A stretch of 45,101 nt of DNA, taken from contig PGYD01000006.1 in NCBI GenBank assembly GCA_002839495.1, forward strand, positions 1 through 45,101. The letters run 5' to 3'. The notes under the pieces were generated by a model, which was not told the DNA's origin, did no database searches, and saw only the letters and a program-made list of their open reading frames with translations. The stretch comes from Planctomycetes bacterium HGW-Planctomycetes-1 (GTDB lineage: Bacteria; Planctomycetota; Phycisphaerae; Sedimentisphaerales; UBA12454). How positions within the stretch are numbered: position 1 is the first letter of the stretch; each line of letters starts with the position of its first letter. Both the position numbers and the translations under genes were made by a program. Positions 32,297 to 41,789 of the stretch are shown here, one piece after another.

Positions 32297-32941
32297 ATGC
32301 TTGAAAAAAATAACAGCTACTTTAGCGATATAAGATGGGATATTATAAGCCTTATTCCTGCGGGCAAAAATAAAATACTCGAAATAGGATGCGGTACAGG
32401 AATTACCGGCAAAACTCTGAAAGAAGAAAACAAGGCCGTCGAAGTAACCGGAATAGAAAAAATTGCAAATATAGCTGAACAGGCCGAAAAAAATATCGAT
32501 AAAGTAATTACAGCCGATATAGAAGCCCTTGAGCTGTCATTTGCCGATGAATATTTTGACTATATTATAATGGCCGACATATTAGAGCATCTTTATAATC
32601 CATCGGCGGTTCTGGCCAAACTAAAAAAATATATACAAAAAGACGGTTGCATAATTGCCAGTATTCCGAATATAAGATATTGGAAAATCGTCAGAGACCT
32701 TGTTATCAAAGGTGAATGGACTTATCGCGCCGATGGAATATTAGATGATACTCATTTGAGATTTTTTACCAGAAAAAGTATAACAAAATTATTCCAGTCC
32801 GCAGGGTTTACTGTAGATTCCGTCAAACCAAGATTCAAACTTCAGCCGAAAAAATACGATAACATCCTGAACAACCTTACTCTGGGTATTCTGGAAGAGT
32901 TTTGGACAATGCAATATATCATTATGGCAAAAAATACATAA
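32297..32941 (+). CDS. Class I SAM-dependent methyltransferase
   Basis: 214 aa. The SAM-binding motif I is ILEIGCGTGITGKTL, motif II includes GIEKIANIAEQAEKNI, and the DxxxxL-type acidic loop is DYIIMADILEHLYNPSAVL. The C-terminal GEWTYRADGILDDTHLRFFT is typical of methyltransferases found in surface-glycan clusters. Its substrate is probably a sugar or lipid-linked intermediate made by the neighbours (inference). It is followed 5 bp later by a glycosyltransferase gene. Confidence 0.85.
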   Translation: MLEKNNSYFSDIRWDIISLIPAGKNKILEIGCGTGITGKTLKEENKAVEVTGIEKIANIAEQAEKNIDKVITADIEALELSFADEYFDYIIMADILEHLYNPSAVLAKLKKYIQKDGCIIASIPNIRYWKIVRDLVIKGEWTYRADGILDDTHLRFFTRKSITKLFQSAGFTVDSVKPRFKLQPKKYDNILNNLTLGILEEFWTMQYIIMAKNT

Positions 32942-32946
32942 AAAAG

Positions 32947-33774
32947 ATGATTGATATACTGCTGGCAACTTATAATGGTGAAAAATACTTAAATCAGCAG
33001 ATAGAATCTATCCTTAATCAGACCTGTAGAGACTGGCGGCTTTTGATTCGAGATGACCTCTCAACAGACAATACAATAAATATCATAAAAAATTATACCA
33101 GTAAATATCCCGATAAAATCCGGCTGATAGAGGACGACAAAGGGCATCTGGGTCTTGCCCGTAACTTTGGTGCGTTGCTCGAAGCTGCACAAAGCGAATA
33201 TATTATGTTCTGCGACCAAGATGATGTTTGGCTGCCGAATAAAATCGAGTTGATTATTAATGTAATGAAAGCTGCCCAGCAAAGAAATCCCGGATTGCCT
33301 GTTTTGGTTCATACCGACCTGCGGGTAGTTGATGAAAATTTGAATGTAATTGCCGATTCGTTCTGGAAACTTGTCGGAATTGACCCCCAAACCGCGAACA
33401 ATCTTGATAATCTGATTATCAGAAATGCTGTTACGGGCTGCGCAATGATGATAAATAGAAAAGCAAAAGAGATTTCAACCCCCCTGCCGGCAGAAGTAAA
33501 AATCCACGACTGGTGGATAGCTATGAATGTGGCAAAAGCAGGTAAAATATTGTTCGTTCCCGTACCGAGCAGTCTTTACAGACAGCACGGCGGTAATGTT
33601 ATCAGCGCCGGAAGAAAAAAAACTTTCCGACTGTCCGATTGTAAAAATGGCATTGTCAATCATTATAAAATTGTCAGAAAAGTTGTTCCTGACGCAAATC
33701 CTGTTATACTAACCGCAAGAATTCTCGTTTCGGAAATAACAAGAAAAATAAAACGAACACGGAAAAGAGCCTAA
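32947..33774 (+). CDS. GT2 glycosyltransferase (rhamnosyl/galactosyl type)
   Basis: 275 aa GT-A fold enzyme: MIDILLATYNGEKYLNQQIES, RDWRLLIRDDLSTDNT, and the DxD region FCDQDDVWLPNKIEL. The acceptor-side motif is KIHDWWIAMNVAKAG with YRQHGGNVI. This set is typical of cytoplasmic GT2 enzymes that extend O-antigen-like chains. The longer open frame from 32902 overlaps the upstream methyltransferase gene, so I choose the ATG at 32947, whose product begins at the conserved beta strand. The next gene starts 1 bp after its stop. Confidence 0.87.
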   Translation: MIDILLATYNGEKYLNQQIESILNQTCRDWRLLIRDDLSTDNTINIIKNYTSKYPDKIRLIEDDKGHLGLARNFGALLEAAQSEYIMFCDQDDVWLPNKIELIINVMKAAQQRNPGLPVLVHTDLRVVDENLNVIADSFWKLVGIDPQTANNLDNLIIRNAVTGCAMMINRKAKEISTPLPAEVKIHDWWIAMNVAKAGKILFVPVPSSLYRQHGGNVISAGRKKTFRLSDCKNGIVNHYKIVRKVVPDANPVILTARILVSEITRKIKRTRKRA

Positions 33775-33775
33775 A

Positions 33776-34750
33776 TTGGATAAAATTAAAAAAATATTAA
33801 AACTGGCGATATTTCTCCTGTGCGCAGGCTATATCGTAAAATACTTCTACACCAACTGGGATTCGCTGCAAATAACGTTTAAAATCGATAAAATGACGAT
33901 TTTCTATATAGTAATTTTGTCTTTCACCACTCTATTGACGTATGCTTACAGATTTAAAATTATAATGTTCAAATGCAGTGGCATAAATCCTCCGTTCTGG
34001 AAGTGGTTCAAAATAATAATATTGGCGAGATTTTACAATATGTTCTTCGCGCCGTCCGGAAACATTTACAGGGGAATCGAATTCAAGAAAAAATTCGGAA
34101 TTTCATATACCGATTACGTAAGTGCAGGGGTTTCATTCACCTGGATGGATTTAGGCCTTGACCTGATACTTTCTTTTTTGATTATCGTCGCGGTCGAACC
34201 CGACTTCAAATTAGGAATCTTCAAGGCATATCGCTTGGTCGCCTTAATTACCGCGGGAATTATATGTCTGCCAATACTTGCCGATCTCTTATTAATAAGG
34301 ATACCGGTCAAAGCCCCCGCCCTGGTTTGGACAAAAACAAAATTAACCGCCGTAGTCTCGACAACATTAAACAACATCAAAGACATATCCTATCTTTGCA
34401 AAATCATAGTGTGGGGGCTGCTTGTTACGGTTCAAACACTCGTTGTCTATTATCTCGTATTCACCAGCTTCAACTTTAAATTAAGTATTCCGGTATTAAT
34501 GCTTTTCTATTCACTGCTCAAAATCTCTTACGCATTTATCATAATTCCCGGAAATGTCGGAATACAGGAGATTGCCTTTGGTTTCTTAAGCAGTCAGACA
34601 GGCGCGAGTATGGCCGAAGGAATACTTATTTCCACTGTTATGCGAATAATAGGTACGACATTAATAATTGTCATTGCCGTATTAATCAGCGGCATAGGTT
34701 TATTCCCCAAAAACATAAAAATAGAGGAAATAGGCAATGACAATCCCTGA
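33776..34750 (+). CDS. LPG-synthase transmembrane-domain (flippase-like) protein
   Basis: 324 aa with about eight membrane spans. Diagnostic segments of the UPF0104/AglD-like group are FFAPSGNIYRGIEFKKKFGI, DYVSAGVSFTWMDLGLDL, and FIIIPGNVGIQEIAFGFLSS near the C-terminus. These proteins are proposed flippases or regulators in glycan or lipid export. Location within a glycosyltransferase run supports a role in lipid-linked sugar handling. It starts with TTG at 33776 (GGAAAAGAG upstream) and overlaps the next gene by 14 bp. Confidence 0.8.
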   Translation: MDKIKKILKLAIFLLCAGYIVKYFYTNWDSLQITFKIDKMTIFYIVILSFTTLLTYAYRFKIIMFKCSGINPPFWKWFKIIILARFYNMFFAPSGNIYRGIEFKKKFGISYTDYVSAGVSFTWMDLGLDLILSFLIIVAVEPDFKLGIFKAYRLVALITAGIICLPILADLLLIRIPVKAPALVWTKTKLTAVVSTTLNNIKDISYLCKIIVWGLLVTVQTLVVYYLVFTSFNFKLSIPVLMLFYSLLKISYAFIIIPGNVGIQEIAFGFLSSQTGASMAEGILISTVMRIIGTTLIIVIAVLISGIGLFPKNIKIEEIGNDNP

Positions 34751-35636
34751 TGAGCTGATTACCATCGGAACGGTCAATTGGCATTCCTGTGCCTATTTGG
34801 AGAAATTATTTAATAATTTAATCAATAAGGCACAGAGTCCGGACAGATTATGCTTTGTCATCATTGATAATACCAACGGCGAAGACGACCTTGAAAAACT
34901 CAAAAACGTTTTTCAGAATATTACCATAATCAAAAACAACCCCGGCCGACTTAAAGGTTCTCCGGCACACGCGTCAGGCTTGAACATCGCAATGAAGAAC
35001 ATCAAAACGCCTTATGCCTTAATCCTCGACCCTGATGTTTATATCTTTAAGAAAGACTGGGACAGTTTTCTAATAGATTTATTAAATCAAAACGATATTT
35101 TCACACTTGGCGTCAGCTTTCCACCCTGGCAGCTCGGAATGTATCATAATTTCCCGAATCCCGTCTTTTGTTTTTTTAGAACAAAGCCGTATCTCGAATT
35201 TTCGCCGAACTGGTCGGCCTATGACGTAAATAAATTTGTTCTCTTCTGGGATTTTATCAGAAGAAACTTGCTGAGGCTCGGCATTCTCATCGGCAGAAAA
35301 CGATTTGAAAATTCCGAATTAGTCAGAATACTCTGGACGCGTTTCGAGAAAATCATCGGCCCTTGCAGCAGGGATACCGGCTGGAGAAGAGCGCAAAAAG
35401 CCGAAAAAGCCGGAACGAAAACGATAATATTCCAGCCCCGAATTATTTCTTCAAAAGAGTTTAAACCGGACGACCCCTGTTCGGCTATAGCGAAATATTT
35501 CGAATTATACTGCTATCGGAACGAACCGATGCTTACTCATAAATATTCCACAAATTCTCTGGTCTTCAAAACCGGCAAATCGGATAACAGTGATTTGTGG
35601 AAACAATGTATTGAACAAATCGAAAAACAGCGATAA
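34737..35636 (+). CDS. GT2-like glycosyltransferase
   Basis: 299 aa. The N-terminus LITIGTVNWHSCAYLEKLFN, followed by FVIIDNTNGED, and AMKNIKTPYALILDPDVYIF gives the GT-A nucleotide-binding strand and a DPD (DxD) motif. The C-terminal half is tryptophan- and arginine-rich (DTGWRRAQKAEKAG) and less conserved. It is the last gene of the + glycan operon and ends 2 bp from the convergent DUF354 gene, with no terminator between. The sugar and acceptor are unknown. Confidence 0.8.
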   Translation: MTIPDELITIGTVNWHSCAYLEKLFNNLINKAQSPDRLCFVIIDNTNGEDDLEKLKNVFQNITIIKNNPGRLKGSPAHASGLNIAMKNIKTPYALILDPDVYIFKKDWDSFLIDLLNQNDIFTLGVSFPPWQLGMYHNFPNPVFCFFRTKPYLEFSPNWSAYDVNKFVLFWDFIRRNLLRLGILIGRKRFENSELVRILWTRFEKIIGPCSRDTGWRRAQKAEKAGTKTIIFQPRIISSKEFKPDDPCSAIAKYFELYCYRNEPMLTHKYSTNSLVFKTGKSDNSDLWKQCIEQIEKQR

Positions 35637-35638
35637 TA

Positions 35639-36667
35639 TCAATCCCCGACTATTTGCCGAACTATCTTAAACATAAACTCGTTAATATCTTCGCTTTCAT
35701 CGAGCAGTTTTTGCCGCCTTTGCCGCCACAGCTGTTTAATATTTTTATCGCTCAAAAGTTTTCCGGCAATTTCAAGGCCTGCGGGAAAATTTTTGCAGTT
35801 GTAAAGCAGTTGATAATCCCGTTCCATCGCCATTAAATATCCCAGAGGCAGAGGATTGCAGAATATCGCCGGCGTACCGAGCGCAGCCGCCTCAGCAGCC
35901 ATTGTCCCCCCTTCGCCGATATACAGTGTCGCAAAGGCGAGCAAATGATGCGCCTTTTCCGGTGCGACCGGATTTTCATATTGAGCAATAGACTCCGGCA
36001 AAGCGCTTTCGGAACTAATAATGACCCGCCCGTACTTTGACAGCCTTTCCGCGGCGTCAAGGTATTCTTTTTCACTATAACCGCCAAGACCCGTATCGTG
36101 AGCGGCAGACCACGAAACCATACGCATAACTATAAAAGGTTTATTAACATCTATCCCCGCATCCGTAAGAACCGAAGCGTAAGGTGTAAAATATTCCGGA
36201 TTCAGATATGACTGCACCCAAACGCCTTTGAATTTCCGCTCTCTGCTGCCGTGGCTCTTCAAATAACCCAGGCCGGTCATAATAACCGAAGCGAAAGGCA
36301 GGCCGAGCATCCTTTGCAGTTTAGCGTGTTCCGTATCCTCTTCGACAATTCGCGGTATTCGCAGCAAAGCCCCTATAAGACCTATCGTTACGCCTGTTTC
36401 CGCAATTAAAATATCAGGCTTGAAACGCCTTACAATGCCCCACATCCGAATATAACGCAAAATCAGCTCCAGCCCCATCGCCCAGATAGAACCCTTCTGC
36501 TGACTGATGCAAATATATTTTAAATTAAGACCTTTGAGCAAATCGATTGTTACATCTTTATGGCGTGCCGTTATCACAACCTTATCTTTGTTTCGGCGAA
36601 ACCGTAAAATAAGATTCTTGAAAAAATGAACCTGCGAAGGATGACTGATATCGACTAAAACTCGCAT
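35639..36667 (-). CDS. DUF354 family predicted glycosyltransferase
   Basis: 342 aa with a GT-B-like fold. The N-terminal MRVLVDISHPSQVHFFKNLI is the DUF354 signature, followed by VITARHKDVTIDLL and RFKPDILIAETGVTIGLIGA. The C-terminal donor site includes LYIGEGGTMAAEAAALGTPAIF, the glycine-rich UDP-sugar-binding motif shared with UDP-GlcNAc epimerases and MurG-like enzymes. The family is found in archaeal and bacterial surface-polysaccharide loci, with no defined reaction. It lies 23 bp downstream of a DPM-like gene on the same strand. Confidence 0.82.
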   Translation of the reverse strand: MRVLVDISHPSQVHFFKNLILRFRRNKDKVVITARHKDVTIDLLKGLNLKYICISQQKGSIWAMGLELILRYIRMWGIVRRFKPDILIAETGVTIGLIGALLRIPRIVEEDTEHAKLQRMLGLPFASVIMTGLGYLKSHGSRERKFKGVWVQSYLNPEYFTPYASVLTDAGIDVNKPFIVMRMVSWSAAHDTGLGGYSEKEYLDAAERLSKYGRVIISSESALPESIAQYENPVAPEKAHHLLAFATLYIGEGGTMAAEAAALGTPAIFCNPLPLGYLMAMERDYQLLYNCKNFPAGLEIAGKLLSDKNIKQLWRQRRQKLLDESEDINEFMFKIVRQIVGD

Positions 36668-36690
36668 TCTGTATAGAGTTTCCTCAATTA

Positions 36691-37647
36691 TTATTTTTTA
36701 TCGTATTCTCTTTTGCGGAGCAGAAACAACTGCTCATCCTGTAAAATCCGCAGCCGATTGAGCATCCCCGCCAAAAGAGCCGTTATATAGCAAATCAACG
36801 CGATAAATCCAAATCCGCCAGCGAAAAACGCTACGAACCGATAAGGCGCAAATGCACCTGTCCTGATGTAATGTACGGTTACGAATCCGCCGCAAAGAAT
36901 TGTCAAAATCAAAAACACAATGCTTATTCCGCCGAATACCCACATCGGCCTGTAATCCCTGAATGCCCGCAGCATTATAATCAGGCTCCGGCAGCCGTAA
37001 ACAAACACATTCGATGCGACTTTACTCTGCCCCACTTTCCTGACGCCGAGCACCTTGACCGGCACTTCGACTATTCGCAGGCCTCTGAACGCCATATCGA
37101 GTATTACCTCGTGCGTATATGTATGACCGCCAAGCAGCGTCACCCGCAAAGCGGCGTCTCGCTTATACGCCCGAAATCCGCACGAAACATCTTTCATATC
37201 GAGTCCGCCCAGATTATTGACTATATTCGCCACGCGCCTGTTGCCCCATTTTTTTATCCAAGGCATTTGGGGCTCCAGCGAAGCGTCCGCGAACCTGCTG
37301 GCCGTAACCATATCAGCTTCATCTTTCAGAATAGGCGCAACAAGCAATGGTATATCTTTAGGATTAAACTGCCCGTCCGCGTCGATATTGACTATTATAT
37401 CGGCGCCGAGCGAAAGCCCCATACGAATCCCCTGTGAAAACGCTTCGCCAAGGCCTTTGTTGTTTCCGAGACTATGCACAGTCGCTCCTGCCTGCGATGC
37501 CGCCGCAGCCGTACCGTCGCTGCTCCCGTCGTCGATAACAACTATTTTTATCTCATCTATCCCCTCTATCGCCCTCGGCACATCGGATATTACCTGCCCT
37601 ACCGTAGCCTGCTCATTATATGCCGGTATTGTCACGACAATTTTCAT
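36691..37647 (-). CDS. DPM1-like polyprenyl-phosphate glycosyltransferase (GT2) with two C-terminal helices
   Basis: 318 aa. GT-A motifs are VVTIPAYNEQATVGQVISDV, KIVVIDDGSSDGT and IIVNIDADGQFNPKDIPLL (DAD). Also visible are SRFADASLEP, SCGFRAYKRDAAL and LGVRKVGQSKVAS. Two hydrophobic helices at about 235-260 and 270-295 anchor it in the membrane. Such enzymes load a sugar from a nucleotide onto undecaprenyl/dolichyl phosphate, the donor used by GT39 enzymes, so it may feed the gene at 30668. It precedes the DUF354 gene in one unit. Confidence 0.88.
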   Translation of the reverse strand: MKIVVTIPAYNEQATVGQVISDVPRAIEGIDEIKIVVIDDGSSDGTAAAASQAGATVHSLGNNKGLGEAFSQGIRMGLSLGADIIVNIDADGQFNPKDIPLLVAPILKDEADMVTASRFADASLEPQMPWIKKWGNRRVANIVNNLGGLDMKDVSCGFRAYKRDAALRVTLLGGHTYTHEVILDMAFRGLRIVEVPVKVLGVRKVGQSKVASNVFVYGCRSLIIMLRAFRDYRPMWVFGGISIVFLILTILCGGFVTVHYIRTGAFAPYRFVAFFAGGFGFIALICYITALLAGMLNRLRILQDEQLFLLRKREYDKK

Positions 37648-37695
37648 TTTTCAGTCCTTTTTTTTATCGAAGAATAATTTAATAATAGCATCATA

Positions 37696-38457
37696 TTATC
37701 TTTTCAAAATAAAAGCAATTGCCGGAACAGCTATCTCTCTGATTATCGGGACTTTTGTCAAAAAATGCAGTCTGAAATGCGTATCTTTAGTTGCTAACAC
37801 CTTAAATCCACTTTCTGAAATCATCTTAAACATTCTCTTGTAAGTAATTGGATACAAGCCCGCCTCTTCATAGGAATTCGCCTTAATTTTATCTCTAAAA
37901 ATCAGCTGTCTTAAAAATTTAGCTAACTTAAACGGAAAAATATGAAAAGGCTTCAAATTATGTCCTGCATGCGGATTATACCAGGGCGGGATTAGGATAT
38001 AACAAATTCCCCCTTTTTTAGTGGTTCTATATAATTCATTTACGCTCTTTTGTTGTTTTTCAGTAGGAATATGTTCCAAAACCCCTCTGCAAATTACTAA
38101 ATCGAATTCGTTATCCTCAAAAGAGATATTGTCTGCAAAACCTATCTTTGTATTTTCCCAAATATAATTGCCCGGATTGGGTTCATAGTTTATGGCGTCA
38201 CATTTTCTTTTTTCATTGACAGCCTTGCAGAAAATTCCTCTGCCGCCGCCCACATCAAGAACCTTTTTCTCCCAAAGCGGCATAAATTCCTCAATTTCCC
38301 CAATAAGTATTTGAGAAAAATATTCGCTCATTAATCTTGCATTGTCACCTTTAAGCCTGTTAAAAGTAAAAAATAACAGCGCCCGGTAATGGCTCAATAA
38401 TTTTATTTTATCTGTCTTCATATTTGTCTTACACATTTCCATAAGCAGGCATATCAT
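37696..38457 (-). CDS. Class I SAM-dependent methyltransferase
   Basis: 253 aa. Motif I is KVLDVGGGRGIFCKAV (D-x-G-G-G-x-G) and the acidic loop INYEPNPG. DLVICRGVLEHIPTEKQQKSV (motif IV) and YRTTKKGGICYILIPP follow. It belongs to the Methyltransf_11/23 group common in glycan clusters. The start is uncertain: ATGs at 38457, 38442, 38436 and 38421 are all in frame, and none has a strong ribosome site. It lies 20 bp downstream of rseP on the same strand. Codon use is more AT-rich than rseP/dxr and resembles the glycan cluster. Confidence 0.82.
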   Translation of the reverse strand: MICLLMEMCKTNMKTDKIKLLSHYRALLFFTFNRLKGDNARLMSEYFSQILIGEIEEFMPLWEKKVLDVGGGRGIFCKAVNEKRKCDAINYEPNPGNYIWENTKIGFADNISFEDNEFDLVICRGVLEHIPTEKQQKSVNELYRTTKKGGICYILIPPWYNPHAGHNLKPFHIFPFKLAKFLRQLIFRDKIKANSYEEAGLYPITYKRMFKMISESGFKVLATKDTHFRLHFLTKVPIIREIAVPAIAFILKR

Positions 38458-38477
38458 GTAATTTTCTTATTCTTGAT

Positions 38478-40541
38478 TTATTTACCAAAAAAGACTCTGA
38501 TAATATCGTTATACGTAATCAATACGAACAATAACCCTATGAGTGCAAGGCCGATGTAAGTTAGTCCTTCCTGCACTTTAGCGTGTACAGGCGAGCCTTT
38601 GATTTTCTCGATTATCAAAAGGATTACAAGCCCTCCGTCGAGTATCGGCAGCGGAAGAAAATTCATCACCGCAAGACAGGCGCTGATAATTCCCATAAAG
38701 TGCAGATATCGCGTATAATCCTTCTCGGCTATAATGCTCGAGCTTGCCGCAATCATACCTACCGGCCCCATCAGGCTTTTCGGACTCACCTCGCCTACAA
38801 TCAGCCCCTTGATGGTCATATACGTCTCGGCGACAAATTCGACTGTTTTTCTCGTACCCATTTTAATCGAATCGGCCGGCCCCGCCGCCCTGTAAAGTTT
38901 TGTCATCGGTTTAAACGGTATATCATAGAAAGACAATGCTCTCATAGCGTATAACTCGCCGTCGCTTGGAACAGCCAAACGAATCTCGCCGTCTCGAAGG
39001 ACGCTGCGATAGGCGATTTTTACCGTCTCGCCGCGGTGTTTTTCAAGCGCCGTCGCGATATCGAAATAATTATTAACTTTCTTACCGGCAACGGAAACAA
39101 TTTCGGCGCCTCTCGGCAAATCGCCTAACACCGGCGAATTCGCTTCTGCCGCCGCCGCTGCTGTGCTGTCAACATCAAGACCGACGCCGATTCCGATTAC
39201 AACCCTGCCGTCAGACGCCTTTCGCGGCTTTACTGTAACATTAATAGTTTCATCATTTCGCAAAACTACCATACTGAATTCTTTACCGGCATAAGCTACT
39301 GTCTCCTTGCGTAATTCCTCGTAGGTGGGATTAGCCGTATCGCCCGCCTGAACGATAATATCTCCGATTTGCAGTATCTCGTTCACATCGGATTTTTCAA
39401 TAGTAACGATTTTCAGCCTCGGTATCAGTCCGCAGACCTGTGCCGGCACAAATTCCCCGCCGTCCTCGTATTCGATATAGCCGACATATTCGAGCTTGTT
39501 TGAAAAAACTATCGGCTCGGTTTGACCCGTCCTTTGAAATTCCAGCTCAGCCGTCGAACTAAAAACGCCTTCCATTTTATCGGCGTACTGCCAGAAGTGT
39601 TCTATCTTTTCGCCGTTGACAGCGGCTAATACATCGTCCGCCTGCAAACCGGTTCTTTCAAGCAGCGCCTCCGGATTCGCAACTTTCGCGATTGTAAGCG
39701 TACTTGCGGGCAGTATGCCAAACCCTTTGAATCCGAGTCCGGCCATATCTTTGGTCTTTACAGCGAAATCTTTAATATTGCCGTCTCTTTGTTTTACTTT
39801 CAGATTGACCGCCTCGTCTTTGCCGGAAAAAGCCGCCGCTATCATTAAACCCCTGAAATCGGGGTTTGCTTTTCCGTTGACTTCGATTATCTCATCGCCC
39901 GCTTTCAGACCGGCCTGTGCCGCAGGATAACCCGGCAGACAATCGCCGATAACCGCAGGCAGCATCTTAATCCCCACCGTAAAAACAATGACAAACAGTA
40001 TCGCCGCCATTATGATGTTCATCGTAACCCCTGCCGAGACCGTAATTATCCGCTTCCATATCGGCACATTAACGAATGAACGCGGGTCGTCGCTGAGCTT
40101 GTCCGCTCCTATATCTTCCTGCCCCAAAAGTTTAACAAATCCGCCTATCGGAAAAATCCTGAATTGGTATTCCGTCTCGCCTGCTTTACAGTTAATCGGC
40201 ACTTTAACACAAAGCAAACCCTCTTCATCGGGGTCGTTTTCTTTCAGAAGAATGGTCGGAAATATCCTGAATCTCAGATAATTTTCGCATTTTTTAAAGC
40301 CAACCACGACCGGCCCGAACCCTATCGCGAACGCCTCGACCTTGATGCCCGACAGTTTGCCCGTGATGAAGTGTCCGAATTCGTGTACGAATATCACCAG
40401 ACCCAGCCCGACAAACGACAGAATTATACTGCCGCTCTTGCCCAGGTTCTTAAAGACATAATGAATTATCAGGCCGATTATCAGCGCCAGTACCAGCGTG
40501 TTTATCAGGTTCTTTGCTTTTACGTTGTCCTGTTCTGCCAT
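38478..40541 (-). CDS. rseP: RseP-type site-2 protease with four PDZ domains
   Basis: Membrane metalloprotease that cuts transmembrane segments of regulators such as anti-sigma factors. HEFGH at residues 53-57 gives the zinc ligands. FPIGGFVKLLG (130-140) and NFLPLPILDGG (627-637) are the other S2P motifs. Between them lie four PDZ-like domains: about 195-265 (GYPAAQAGLKAGDEIIEVNG), 285-350 (LLERTGLQADDVLAAVNG), 375-440 (VNEILQIGDIIVQAGD) and 465-525 (LGDLPRGAEIVSVAGKK). At 687 aa it is far longer than E. coli RseP (450 aa, two PDZ domains). It overlaps dxr by 22 bp, the classic dxr-rseP pairing. Confidence 0.93.
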   Translation of the reverse strand: MAEQDNVKAKNLINTLVLALIIGLIIHYVFKNLGKSGSIILSFVGLGLVIFVHEFGHFITGKLSGIKVEAFAIGFGPVVVGFKKCENYLRFRIFPTILLKENDPDEEGLLCVKVPINCKAGETEYQFRIFPIGGFVKLLGQEDIGADKLSDDPRSFVNVPIWKRIITVSAGVTMNIIMAAILFVIVFTVGIKMLPAVIGDCLPGYPAAQAGLKAGDEIIEVNGKANPDFRGLMIAAAFSGKDEAVNLKVKQRDGNIKDFAVKTKDMAGLGFKGFGILPASTLTIAKVANPEALLERTGLQADDVLAAVNGEKIEHFWQYADKMEGVFSSTAELEFQRTGQTEPIVFSNKLEYVGYIEYEDGGEFVPAQVCGLIPRLKIVTIEKSDVNEILQIGDIIVQAGDTANPTYEELRKETVAYAGKEFSMVVLRNDETINVTVKPRKASDGRVVIGIGVGLDVDSTAAAAAEANSPVLGDLPRGAEIVSVAGKKVNNYFDIATALEKHRGETVKIAYRSVLRDGEIRLAVPSDGELYAMRALSFYDIPFKPMTKLYRAAGPADSIKMGTRKTVEFVAETYMTIKGLIVGEVSPKSLMGPVGMIAASSSIIAEKDYTRYLHFMGIISACLAVMNFLPLPILDGGLVILLIIEKIKGSPVHAKVQEGLTYIGLALIGLLFVLITYNDIIRVFFGK

Positions 40542-41671
40542 TTCTTTACCTCATTTCTTGCCCAGTTGTCTGCCGAAAGCAAATCATTGAGCGTTGCGTC
40601 TGTTTTAATTTTATGCTTATCGAGACAATATTCGATAATTTCGACTATATTAACAAATTTTATCTTTCCTTCCAGAAATTCTTTAACCGCCGCCTCGTTT
40701 GCCGCGTTGAACACCGCCGCCGCCGTTCCGCCTGTCTTTGCGACTGCATAGCCGATTTTCAGAGACTTAAAAACCTCCATATCGGGCCTCTCGAACGTCA
40801 GTTTGCCGATTTCTTCCAGTCTCAGGTGTTTGGTTATCCCTTTTACTCTGTGCGGAAACGTCAGCGCGTATTGAATCGGCAGGCACATATCCGGCCCAGA
40901 CATCTGTGCGATTATTGAGCCGTCCACGAACTCTACCATCGAATGAATTATCGACTCCGGATGAACGAGCACCTCTATTTTCTCTACCGGCATACCGAAC
41001 AGCCATTTCGCCTCGATGATTTCAAGTGCCTTGTTCATCATCGTCGCCGAATCTACTGTAATTTTCTTGCCCATATTCCATGTCGGATGAGCAAGTGCCT
41101 GTTCGATTGTCGCGTTTTTAATTTGTTCTTTTGTTGCTCCTCTGAACGGCCCGCCGCTTGCCGTCAGGATTATCCTGTTCACCTCCTTGGCGTCCCCCGC
41201 CTGCATCGCCTGAAATACCGCTGAATGTTCGCTATCGACCGGCAGGATTTTAGCGCCTGTTTCCTTTGCGGTTTTTGTCAATAGCGCCCCTGCTATAACA
41301 AGCGGCTCTTTATTTGCGATTGCAAGAATTTTACCTGCCTTTGCCGCCGCCAGAATTGCTTCAAGTCCCGCCGCCCCGACAATCGCAGCTATAACAATAT
41401 CAATATCGGTTTCCTGTATAGCCTGTTTAGCCGTCGCCGATACGGCGACGCGTTGCCCGTCAATTAGTTTTTTGAATTCCTCAATTTTTTCAGGATTGGT
41501 AACTACTGCTATTTTTGGTTTATATTTTCTTACCTGTTCTGCAAGCAGTTTGACATTATTATGAGCCGTCAGTGCGGCTACTTCGTAATCGTCCCCAAGG
41601 GCATCTATAACGCGCAGTGCGTTTGTCCCTATTGAGCCTGTCGAACCGAGTATTGCTATTCGTTTAGTCAT
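40520..41671 (-). CDS. dxr: Dxr: 1-deoxy-D-xylulose 5-phosphate reductoisomerase
   Basis: NADPH-dependent MEP-pathway enzyme that makes MEP for isoprenoids, including undecaprenyl carriers. 383 aa, full length. The NADPH fold is ILGSTGSIGTNALRV, with ANKEPLVIAG. Metal and substrate sites are ILPVDSEHSAVFQ, ILTASGGPFRG, HPTWNMGKKITVDSATMMNK and the loop VHPESIIHSMVEFVDGS. C-terminal FNAANEAAVKEFL is canonical. The downstream partner rseP overlaps it by 22 bp. The intergenic region to the right holds a divergent promoter for the fhs side. Confidence 0.97.
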   Translation of the reverse strand: MTKRIAILGSTGSIGTNALRVIDALGDDYEVAALTAHNNVKLLAEQVRKYKPKIAVVTNPEKIEEFKKLIDGQRVAVSATAKQAIQETDIDIVIAAIVGAAGLEAILAAAKAGKILAIANKEPLVIAGALLTKTAKETGAKILPVDSEHSAVFQAMQAGDAKEVNRIILTASGGPFRGATKEQIKNATIEQALAHPTWNMGKKITVDSATMMNKALEIIEAKWLFGMPVEKIEVLVHPESIIHSMVEFVDGSIIAQMSGPDMCLPIQYALTFPHRVKGITKHLRLEEIGKLTFERPDMEVFKSLKIGYAVAKTGGTAAAVFNAANEAAVKEFLEGKIKFVNIVEIIEYCLDKHKIKTDATLNDLLSADNWARNEVKKWQNRTT

Positions 41672-41789
41672 ATATAAATTTCGGCCAATTATACATTATC
41701 GAATGAATTTTAGCACTATTTTGCTCAAATTGCCATAATTACTTTAAATACAACGGGTTATCATTATATCTGTGATTTTAAGCTAATGC

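Noticed and set aside
32902-32946. Upstream start for the GT2 gene
   Set aside because: It lies within the methyltransferase gene; the ATG at 32947 begins the conserved first strand.
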